Shown: positions 47,988 to 57,460 of the stretch, piece by piece
How the letters are laid out: each line of letters opens with the position of its first letter
Numbering within the stretch: the first letter of the stretch is position 1
NCBI GenBank assembly: GCA_026120185.1
Contig: JANUWF010001109.1
Span: 5,076,001-5,140,000, forward strand
DNA from: Voacanga thouarsii
Taxonomy: Eukaryota; Streptophyta; Magnoliopsida; Gentianales; Apocynaceae
Direction of reading: 5' to 3'
DNA: 64,000 bases
The notes under the pieces: model-generated
Seen by the model: only the letters and a program-made list of their open reading frames with translations
What the model was told of the DNA's origin: nothing
The model's database searches: none
Translations under genes and position numbers: made by a program

Positions 47988-49088
47988 TTATGAAGATGAA
48001 GAATACTTCCCCTTTTTAGTGCCAATTTCTAGATGCTTCTCTATTGTGCCTCCAACAATTACAATAGAATTATTAACAATTACCCAATCAAATTCTATAT
48101 GTGAATCTGGCTTTGGAATGGAAGATAAGATCTGCCATTCCATATCATTGTCCACCATGTAAACATCAGAATATTCCACCTGTAGAGGACAAAACTCATT
48201 TTTAAAATGTATCCTAGATGTTTTACACAACTGCGCATAAATACTGAAGTCTGGTTCTGCATTCTTTAACAAGTCACCATGGATTCAGATCGGCATGCAT
48301 TTCACTTATATCATTGAAACATATATCATGCGAAAACATGACTATACCAAGGGAAAAACAATGATGAAGAATAAACAAGAATCTATAGCTGTTCTACCGA
48401 TGAAGCACAAACCACAGAATCATACTTTATTACAGGCATAAGAATCAGATTACCTCATTTCTACTAGAGCATTTGAAAATAGGTGATCTAGGTTTCACCA
48501 TAAAATCACCCTCTTGACCACCAATGACATACAATCGATCATCAAACATGACACAAGCCCTGCATGAAAGTAACTTTTTTAAGCTAACCATTACTAGGTC
48601 GTGTGCCCAAGCCATAAATTTCAACCAAACTATAGCCCAAAATTTTCCACTTAATTGTGTGTTTGCTAGAGAATCCAATATGCACGTCCATGAATAATCG
48701 AAGAGCTTCTTCATATTGTTCACTAATTTTCCTATGTAACCATAGTGTTTCAACAACGAAATAGAAGTACTGAATTTCAAAAAGGTATGGGCAGAATCCT
48801 CTTCCCACGTTCTCTTCATGGTCTATTCACGCTCAAATAAATAGGTCATAAACAACCTATAGGAAATATATTCAATATCAAATAAAACCTCTTCCAGATA
48901 GAAACAGCAAAAACCTGTGAGGTCCACCACGGGGAATGGGTATCTTAGACCGCCACTCCTTTTCCAAAGCTTTGCCATCTTTTACTGTAATGCTCCAATG
49001 CTCTAATCTAGGCATATGTCGATTCTCTTTGCCACAACCCATGACATGAAGTCTTCCTCTCTAGAGTTGAGTTGCAGGTGCGTATCTG
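47988..49088 (-). pseudogene. Kelch-repeat protein (At3g27220-like) fragment captured by the Helitron
   Basis: Three exons in order on the minus strand. Exon a (48917-49088): acceptor TTTCAG, YAPATQL, a stop where tryptophan is expected, RLHVMGCGKENRHMPRLEHW, WRSKIPIPRGGPH, donor. Exon b (48454-48559): ACVMFDDRLYVIGGQEGDF and SPIFKCSSRNE, donor. Exon c (about 47988-48180): SDVYMVDNDMEWQILSSIPK and FDWVIVNNSIVIVGGT, ending soon after. These match plant kelch proteins of the At3g27220 type, membrane-anchored beta-propellers of unclear role. Introns are kept, so capture was at DNA level. The N-terminal kelch repeats and the C-terminus are missing. Confidence 0.8.
48563..48916 (-). other. Intron of the captured kelch fragment
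   Basis: Bounded by a CAG-GTTTTT donor and an ATGCAG acceptor in minus orientation. Two reading frames cross it (MKRTWEEDSAHTFLKF ...), but they match nothing I recognise and overlap the splice acceptor, so they are best treated as chance. Confidence 0.5.
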
Positions 49089-49099
49089 AAACAATCTGG

Positions 49100-50280
49100 T
49101 TAGCAAATATTGCTCAAAAGAATATGTAAAAATTGTAGAAAAACTACAAAACATGCCAGAAGTGAACAATTATAGTAGTTTTACACCCACGGGGAAACAC
49201 AATAACAGATTGAATTTCTCAGGTATTTGTTCTGTTTGCAGATCAAGCTTATCTTAGATCATAAAGAATTTAATAACAAATAAGGATGAGTAAAGCCACA
49301 AATTTAAGCTATTACTTATCATCAAATCATCCTCTATTCATTGGCCCCAAATGTGATTTAATATATGAACTCTTCAGCATCAAAATTGACATAAGATGAT
49401 TTAAAAATGGAAAGAAGACAAACTTACACAGAATAGTTATTACTACATGCCATGCACAAACAAATTCATAAAGCAGCATCTTGACTCTACTTAAAGTCTG
49501 TGTTTTGATTCATTTTACCATAGCATAACTACCTTAAAAAGGTCAGAAAACTACAGTAGAGAACAAAAAAGACAAAATAAAAGTGGAACAAACAATGGAC
49601 ATCCACAGAAATGCAGAACAGAGCACTGTATTTTATCCTAAGTATGCAGTACTGAAAACCTTCTAAAAAAAAATTTGTTCCCTCTCCCCTCTGACAAAAA
49701 CAAACCACTAACACACTTTTCTGGAATTTTACTTTTCACAGATTTCAAATAGTGCTGAATGTGATTGATCTACTATAGCAACCATGAGTACATTTTGCCT
49801 TTCCCTTCTTATTTCTGATAAGTGGATTAATAGAACTGACAATACTTTCTTCATATCTGTAGCACATGCTTCTTTCCTCTAATTTCTTCCAATATGCATC
49901 TTATGTCCTTAATTACTTGAATTCCTAATATAGGAACTTTAGATAATCAAAAATAACAATGGATCTGCCCCATAATCAAGCATCAATATGATAATAAACA
50001 AGAGATCTAAACTCTAATATTCGGTTAAGAGATTAAGTCAACATACGATTTGACATCTGATTCACTTTCACAGGACAATAAACAAAACCACCACAAATTA
50101 TTCTTTCAACAAACCAAACAAAAGATTTAAACCCCGATCTTCGGTAAAGAAATTAAGTTAAGACATGGATCTTACATCTGATTCACTTACAAAAAAAATA
50201 AACAAAAGCACCACAAATAATTATCAGCTAACCTCCCCCCCCACCCCCCACCCCCCCAAGGGTGAGTTTTGAGTTCTAAG
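49100..50280. other. Kelch upstream intron and Helitron spacer with a repeat-array block
   Basis: 49440-49660 repeats a block from the array (near 45020-45220 and 46450-46650), including AGTCTGTGTTTTGATTCATT and CAATGGACATCCACAGAAAT, showing that array spacers and this captured segment share an origin. Two diverged copies of about 125 bp with GATCTAAACTCTAATATTCGG / GATTTAAACCCCGATCTTCGG (about 50003 and 50123; shared cores under 20 bp) follow. A C-run sits at 50232-50260. No gene is seen. Confidence 0.55.
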
Positions 50281-50287
50281 ATATTAC

Positions 50288-50479
50288 CTTGAACGCCAGA
50301 ATACTAAACCCCAACACCAAACCAGTAAATGTAGCCATTAAATCCAGGACATGCAAATACATGCGCCTAAGTTTAAACCCCATCGTTGAAGAATTTGTTT
50401 TCCATTCTGCTTTCCTTTGCCGTTCATCAGATTTTGGACCATCGGAGACATCAGTTGACGATTTTCGATCGCTGTTCAA
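50288..50479 (-). pseudogene. First exon of an unrecognised membrane protein
   Basis: An ATG-started frame of about 64 codons: a hydrophilic, charged N-terminus (DRKSSTDVSDGPKSDERQRK) then one hydrophobic segment (LDLMATFTGLVLGFSILAFK, about residues 46-65), ending at a GTAATA donor. This fits a type II anchor or first membrane segment. I do not recognise the family. It is on the same strand as the kelch exons, about 1.2 kb upstream, so it could be that gene's first exon or a separate capture. Confidence 0.4.
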
Positions 50480-50639
50480 TGTTGTTGTACTTCCATTATC
50501 AAATGATACCAGATCTAATTAGATCCCGCCTATGGTCCTTAAAAGTATGCACATTCTCTCGATTTCATGCACGAAGAAAGATAGCTACAGAACAATAAAC
50601 AAAAGAACCACAAATAATTATTTCAACAAATCAAAACCT

Positions 50640-50812
50640 CAGCTAAAAAACCAAAAAGAAAGAGAGAGTTCCGAGTTCTAAGCTATTATCTTCAACCACA
50701 GAATAGTAAACCCCAAGACCAAACCAGTAAACATAGCCATAAAATCCTGCCTATGGTCCCTAAAATGAAGCACCTTTTCTCGATTTCGTGCACGAAGAAA
50801 GAGCCCTAATTC
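50640..50812 (-). repeat. Partial duplicate of the membrane-segment exon and its 5' flank
   Basis: The minus strand repeats MAMFTGLVLGFTILWLKI and its upstream text (GCACGAAATCGAGAAAAGG, compared with 50545-50580). Relative to 50265-50580 it lacks about 165 bp coding the charged N-terminus. Confidence 0.6.
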
Positions 50813-51356
50813 AATCGGTTACCCCAAGCCACCCGAATCAAGAAATGGAGAGAGGAAACAGAATAAAACAAGAGCAGCCCAGGCGCAAGCTATTGCAAAG
50901 ACTAGACTATTTGACATTGATTAGCTTGAATAAAGTATCCCGCAATCAGGAAGGTCAAGTGTCGTTGCTATGGCCTATGGAGCTCTTCCCTTCTTGAGAA
51001 ACGAAGACATTGTCCGGTAATGCAAATCTCGAGAAAGGAAGCCATTGTCAAAACCTAAAAGTACCCCAACTATTATTCAAAGGGCATATATACAGAAAAA
51101 GAACTTTGTGTTTGCAGCAAAAACAACAATTTATTAGCAACATAAATTATTATCATTTTAAATCATAATTTTAATATTGTATTTAAAATTGCAATAAATC
51201 CTTATCAAAACAACTATACAATGATGAAAAAAAAGAGTACAAAAAAACATTATTAAATAAAATTAAATTTATTAATAAACATTCAAAATAAATATATCAG
51301 CAAAACACTGCCTGAAATTTTACAACGCTTTTCTGGAAAAAAATCTATTCTAAAAA
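50813..51356. other. Helitron spacer, no gene supported
   Basis: A piece around 50800-51060 is GC-richer and may be a captured 5' leader (it continues past the duplicated exon), but no protein was recognised. The remainder is AT-rich. Confidence 0.35.
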
Positions 51357-51358
51357 AC

Positions 51359-52051
51359 CTACATACCATCACCATTTTTTCTTCCTATCATCTCTGAACT
51401 TTCACCAGTTTGAAAAATAATCTGCTTACTTTCAACTTCTTGCAAAGACCCTGTACTTCCAGACAAACAAAAAATATCCACAACATCTTCTGTATCAGCA
51501 GTATGAAGTTCCAGAAACACCTTACTTTTATCATAATACAACCAAAAAGTATTCTCTGATAACCAACGAAGCTTCATCCTCAAACAGATCAAATTCTTGA
51601 ATAACTCTTTATGAACACTTAGACCAATACGCGATTCCACCACTACCACAACATAAGGATCATAAAACTTCACAAAAGAATCCACTTTCCTCAATGAATC
51701 AGTTGCAGCAAGAAAATCTTCACTAATAAAAATAATACTTAAAGGAAATTCCTTAACTTCATTCCTAAAACATCAATTATGTGTCTTTGCCTACCAATTC
51801 GTACAGAATTCAACATCTAAACTCATACAATTTAAAGGAGGAGCAAATATCTCAACATACTCCGAAAATATCTCATCACTTTGACGTAAAATAATGCGCA
51901 CAACATCAGCCCTTTTATCTGGAATAAGATAATGGACACGATCAGCCTATAAATTAATAGAATTAAGAACAACCGTCTCACAAAGAAAAGGATAAATCTT
52001 AGGCTTTCCTACAAGCTGATACTTCAACAATTTCGAATTATACAAATCCAT
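51359..52051 (-). pseudogene. Unrecognised 230-codon reading frame near the Helitron 3' end
   Basis: A single minus frame runs from ATG (52051) to a stop at 51359 with only three internal stops (after VVLNSINL, TNW and AKTHN) and no frameshift. It looks like one exon of a real protein decayed by point mutation. Readable parts: MDLYNSKLLKYQLVGKPKIY, DKRADVVRIILRQSDEIFSE, FKNLICLRMKLRWLSENTFW, ADTEDVVDIFCLSGSTGSL. It alternates short hydrophobic and charged stretches as in a compact beta-rich domain; no membrane segment or signal peptide is evident. I do not recognise the family and assign no function. Confidence 0.55.
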
Positions 52052-52271
52052 TTCTAATAATTGGCTAATTAAAAAAAACACACTAAGTTACAAGAAAATT
52101 ATGAAAATACAACAAAAACTAAAACCAATATATAGATAAACAAAGGAAAAATAAACACTGAGCATGAAATACAATTCAAAGAACCAACAATATGCATACT
52201 TAACAATTCAAAGAACCACACAAATACATGAATCTATTCACCATTTAAAAAACAATAAGACATATCATTAC

Positions 52272-52419
<148 letters not shown>

Positions 52420-52940
52420 ACATTCATGCGGTTTGTTGAGACAAGTAATTCATTTGAATTGTTCACAGGCATCAAGAACTCCTTCATGGCTTGCAAATTG
52501 AGTTTGATGTTTTTGTAAAGCCACCACGTAGCTTGATTAATTAGACAAGATACCTAGATGAATATATGAACATATTATGCACCCTATCTCCATACTTTGT
52601 TACTTTGGCCCTACATTCAGCTAAAGGGTTATCAAAGATGTTTGCTTGACAACTATGAACCCATGCCTTAAACCAATGTATAAAACCTACTTGCTAACAC
52701 CATTTATCTCCTCAAGTTCATCCTTACTTCTCAACATTCTCTTGCTTATCTGCTACAATATGGCATTTCTACCCATAGAATGCAAATATTATAGTTAGAT
52801 ACACTCCTACTATTTATTTATTTATAAATTTAATACATCTACTATTTATTTATTATCATATTCAATTCTAAAGTAAACAAAAATTAATAATACATACTTC
52901 AACAGAAATTATTTTCACAATAATAAAAGATAACATGATC
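52420..52940. other. Helitron 3' subterminal region, no gene
   Basis: AT-rich with doubled phrases such as CTACTATTTATTTATT at about 52808 and 52850. No coding signal was recognised. Confidence 0.45.
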
Positions 52941-52973
52941 AATACCCACGTGCAACGTACGACACCACCCTAG
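52941..52973 (+). mobile_element. Helitron 3' terminus (hairpin and CTAG)
   Basis: The text CCCACGTGCAACGTACG is followed about 10 bp later by CTAG and then T. It resembles the plant Helitron 3' end CCCGTGCAACGCACGGG ... CTAG|T. The stem is partly degraded (ACGT-GCA-ACGT still pairs). Orientation agrees with the Rep/helicase gene. Confidence 0.7.
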
Positions 52974-53079
52974 TAATACTAATGATAGAGAAATTAGCAA
53001 GTGTGCAGGGTATTTTATTTAATGGTCCATAGTGATTTCTTCTCTTTTTGGCTATGATTAATTAGTTTGTTTCTTTTCT

Positions 53080-53179
53080 AGCATGCAGCTGCCAATTCAG
53101 CCTTTAAGATTGCTTATTTGCATCAACCATCCAAATTGCTCTCCTATACTTTTGGACATGTTTCTAGTTGAAGTCAGAT
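53080..53179 (+). pseudogene. MED15a-like exon relic (Mediator subunit)
   Basis: It starts after a TTTCTAGCATGCAG acceptor and encodes PIQPLRLLICINHPNCSPIL then LDMFLVEV, close to the C-terminal PIQPLRLLVP.NYPNCSPILLDK.PVEV segment of plant MED15a, as I recall it. MED15 is a Mediator tail subunit contacting transcription activators. Only about 30 residues are readable; the continuation diverges after 53179. It lies about 100 bp outside the Helitron end, so it may be flanking gene debris. Confidence 0.65.
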
Positions 53180-54380
53180 GTGGTAATATGAAACTTGACT
53201 ATACTCCTAAAATTTTTTCCTATGCCTTTTTTTTAATTTTTTTTATTTCCCCTCATATTCTTCTTTCTACTCTTCAATTCAAAAAATAGAGAGGAATTAT
53301 TAAGTTTTGCTTTTGATATTACTAGAGCAATTTTTGCATAACAAAGTTATGATACTTGATCAATTCAAATATATTCTTTAAATATCTTTTTATCTCTCAA
53401 AAATCTCAAATTTTTAATTTTGTTCTCATATTTCTTTTCATCCTTATGAAAACTTACACCCTCTCTCCTCTCACTATTTCTCTCTTCTCTACTCTCTCAC
53501 TCCATAGTAATCTTCTCTCTCCTCTCTCCAACTCACCCTAAATCTTCACTCTTTCGTACTCATCGCTCAACGTTCTCTCTCCTCTCTCTTATCTCTTACA
53601 CTATCTTTAATCTTCTCTTCTCCTCTCCCTACTATTTGTACTTTTTTTTCATCATTTTTTATCCGTCCAGTTTCTATCTTGTCTTGATTTGATCACAATT
53701 CCTCTACTTTTTCTTTTGTTTTAGTTTTTCTACTGTAATTGTTACTTAAAACCATAGCTTGCATCCGAAGTTCTCTCCAAACTTGCCATTTATTAATTTG
53801 GCCATCATTTTCTATTTTTTTTTTGTATAAAAAAGGCAAAAAGGAAAATATAATGCTTATTTTTGAATAAACTTTGTTGCAGATTTCTATGCATTCTGTC
53901 CAATCTCTCACAAATAAAGAAATTTTCATGAAAGCCTGTGGCCATATAGCTGTTGAAGATCAGTCTTCTGCACAGAGAAGTTGCAGCTAACAATTGAAGA
54001 ATACTAAGAGTCCTTGTTATGGTACTTCCTGGAAAATAGTACAATAGGAAAAAGAAAATGTGAGGTTGTAGTCATGTCTCTTGTGTTGGAAATAAGATCG
54101 ATATGCTTATGCATTAAATAGAATAAAATCTATAAAATATGAAAATGAACCGTATCTTTGTAGATATCGTCTTCAAAATTACAACTCAAAAAGCTTTGGC
54201 CTTCTGGTAATACTCCATATCCCTGAGTTTTCTTCACTGTAATCTTTTGGGATAAAAAAGTTACTTGTTGTATTTTTTTCTCTTTGTTGAGGGTGGACTT
54301 GCACAAATTCTGATATGTATAAGTATGTACGTTGTTTCTCAATCTATTGATATAGAGTTTTAGATCAATAAGTATAGTTA
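53180..54380. other. Pyrimidine-rich and AT-rich DNA, no gene supported
   Basis: 53448-53640 is strongly CT-rich (repeated CTCTCTCCTCTC), like a decayed microsatellite or 5' leader. At about 53880 a TTGTTGCAG acceptor-like site precedes a 38-codon plus-strand stretch (SVQSLTNKEIFMKACGHIAV) of unknown identity. It could be another exon of the same broken host gene, but this is not established. Confidence 0.4.
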
Positions 54381-54399
54381 GCTTTATTCAACTAGTCCA

Positions 54400-55452
54400 C
54401 CTATTTTACTCCAAGTCAAATATGAATTCTGATGAAGTGTCATAACCAAATAAGTATAGTTAAGTACAATTATCTCTACTTATCCTGCTCCATCTCAAAT
54501 ACGACTTTTTTTTTCTTGCAATTTATCATAATAAATTATAAATATTTATAAATTATTTTTATCCATAATTTGGAGCCATTGAAAGGACTTGATCAGATAC
54601 AATTAAAATAAGCTCCAATAAATTATTTTGTCAACTCAAAATAATTTATTAATTATATTCCACCCCTCTAAAAGAACGTAATTGTACTCTTAGACTAATT
54701 GAAATTATTGGAATCAATAATTATATCCTAACATTAATCGATCTAACATATTACTCTTGTCAATCAACATATACTTTGAATGAGGCAATATGACCAAAGT
54801 GCCCCTCCCTCAAATCCTCAATTCTCATATTTAATTTGATAATAGCACGTGACCACGTTACACGTACAAATTAAATTCAATAGACACTATTGAATTTGAC
54901 CTCAGATTTAATCCATTGGAAGAATTTAAGAGAAAATAATATTGCCTATTGATGGTGACTGATTCTAGATTTGCAAAATAATTACTCTATATTTATTTTA
55001 CTTTAATTTCTAAGATATTGATATATTACTTATTAAATTAATCTCGTACTTTGGCAATTCAAGACATTTTAACTTAGTAAATAAAGATCATTATTTGCCC
55101 AGGATTAAAGTATCATGTATGATAATCTTATAATATTTAATTTGTATGATTCTATTCTACAAAGTAAACATTAACAGTCCAATCTAATATATCAAAATAT
55201 ATCCTATTTTATTACTCAAGTCAAAGATAGATTTCAATAAGATCAAGATGGTCTTATCAAAATAAAATGCCCAAATTCATTTTAGATCGTGGATAATTTA
55301 TTTTCAATTAAATTATAAACAAGTCTTTCCGTATTTATAATGTCTAAATAATTTGCAAACTGATCAGGCTCATATATACATAAAAATATACTTTATTTAA
55401 TTTTAAAATATAAATGTTGTAAATATATTTAACTCAAAGAACATAACTAACC
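54400..55452 (-). repeat. Probable 3' LTR of the copia element at 55450-60221
   Basis: In minus orientation the sequence after the RNase H region contains the purine tract TAAGTGGGAGAATGG (55451-55465), and the LTR should start there. No TG start is conserved (TTAGTTATG instead), and the outer edge cannot be located, so the left coordinate is a guess. Confidence 0.35.
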
Positions 55453-55526
55453 ATTCTCCCACTTACCCTATAGTAAATGAGATATGTTAAAAATACCCAC
55501 ACTTTTAATATGACTTCCAAAAACTT

Positions 55527-56990
55527 TTATAAGTAAATTTTTAGTAAAAAGATAAACAAGATTTTAGTAGAAGAAATTTTGCATACTTCTATATATTCAC
55601 GTTGAACAATCTCCCTAAATAGGTGATATTTACATTCAATATATTTATCATGTCGATGGTTGCGTGGTTCTTTTACATTTGCCACAGCATCACTGTTATC
55701 ACAGTATAAACTAATGGCTTGAGATGCAGAAGGAATAACCTCAAGTTCTATTAAGAACTTCTTCAACCATATAACTTCTTTAGCTGCCATATTTCAGTTT
55801 TTATGGTAGAGTGAGCAATATAAGATTGTCTGATATTTCTCTACACAAATGCACCACCATATAAGGTGAAAATGAAGCTTGAAGTAGACTTGCAAAAATT
55901 CTTATCAGCTTGAAAATTAGTTTCAGTGTTACCTATGTACCAATTCTAGAGTTGGGTAAATTAGCATATATCCTCGAGTTCTGTGAAGATACTTGAGGAT
56001 AAGTTTTCTTGCTATCTAGTATAACAGTCTTGGGTTTGTGTAATGTCTACTAACCTTTCCAATAGGATACAAATTGTTAAGACAAGTACAAAGCATATCA
56101 TATACGAGACTTCCTACATCAATACATAAGGAACTCGTTTCATGTATTCAAATTCTTTAGGAGTTTTAGGATAATACTTTTGCAACAAATGAAATCCATA
56201 TCTAAAAGGTAATAGACCTTTCTTGGAATCCTACATTGAAAATCTTTCCAATATTTTATTAATGTACAAAGCTTGAGATAAAGTGATTTTCTATTCTTTC
56301 TATCCCGAATGATTTAAATACATAGAACATAACTTGCTTCTCCCAAGCCCTTTATATTAAACTGTTTAGCTAATCAGTTTTTCATCGATGTTAATGTCTT
56401 CATATCATTGATAATCAGAAGGATGTCATCAACATACAATATGAGTAAAACTACCTTACCATCTATAATTCTCTTATAGACTTATTAGGATTCTGACTAA
56501 AACCATTGAACTTAATAGCTTGATCAACCATAAGATTCCAAAATCTAGACGCTTGTTTAAGCCCATAAAAGGACTTATTCAGCTTGCAAACTTTATATTC
56601 TTGACCTTTTTGGATGAAACCATCTAGTTGTACCATACAGATACACTTGTCAAGATTTTCGTTAAGGAATATTATCTTGATATTTATTTACCATACTTCA
56701 TAATTGAAGTGAGCTGCAATGAATAAAAATTCTTATAAACTGTAGCATGACCACCGACGAGAAGGTTTCTCATAGTCAATTCCTTCTTTTTGGATATAGC
56801 CCTTTGCAACCAATTTTACTTTGAAAGTTTTCAATCTCCTATCTAGTTCTCTCTTTTTTTTCATAGACCTATTTGGACCTAATAAGTTTTACCCATTAGG
56901 TAAATCTGTAAGTTCCTAAATAGAGTTAATGTATATGAATTTTATTTCTGAATCCATAACACTCTTCCAATGGTTTGCATTTACATCCTT
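55527..56990 (-). pseudogene. copia pol: reverse transcriptase and RNase H
   Basis: RNase H end: AAKEVIWLKKFLIELEVIPS, LYCDNSDAVANVKEPRNHRH and YHLFREIVQREYIEVCKI (55527-55790). RT: KTFKVKLVAKGYIQKEGIDY (about 56760-56840), KVCKLNKSFYGLKQASRFWN (about 56540-56600) and LILYVDDILLI (about 56420-56450), with the YVDD catalytic box intact. A downstream block GLGEASYVLCI, a stop, IIRDRKNRK follows near 56300. The RNase H text is that of the Tork/Angela group. Many stops and shifts make it inactive. Confidence 0.85.
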
Positions 56991-57460
56991 TACAACTTTT
57001 TTATAAGTAGTGGGATTCTTTTCCTCTACAATGGATATTGCTTGAAAAGACTCTCCATAAAGTACTTTTCTTGAGAGATGTCAAATGACTCTCCTACTAC
57101 GCCTATGCTATGGTGGTTCTTGGATGATTGAATTTTTTTTCCTTCTTGTTAACTAGAACCTATTCTACTGATTCCTTAATGATTGGAATTTATCCTCTTA
57201 ATACCTCATCATTACCGCATCCTTCATTTTTAGTAACAATATTGGGATTATGTTATTGAATAGGGATGGAAGGTTCTTTCACTCTATATGTCGAAGAGCT
57301 AGTGGGTACAGAAGGCATAACATCTATTTCTCTTCCATTGGAATCAGGCATGCTAATAACATCTATTTCTCTTCTATTGGAATTAGGCATGTTAAGTAGC
57401 ACGGATATGAATCCACCACAAAAATATTTTGTATGAGTTCCTATAACTATTTGCTTGGGA

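Noticed and set aside
48445..48819. Treating the 124-codon minus frame as a single gene
   Set aside because: Its second half is kelch exon b; its first half is intron read through the splice acceptor.
51359..52051. Idea that the 230-codon frame is a sliding-clamp-like protein
   Set aside because: Only vague resemblance of hydrophobic pattern; no conserved residues could be matched.
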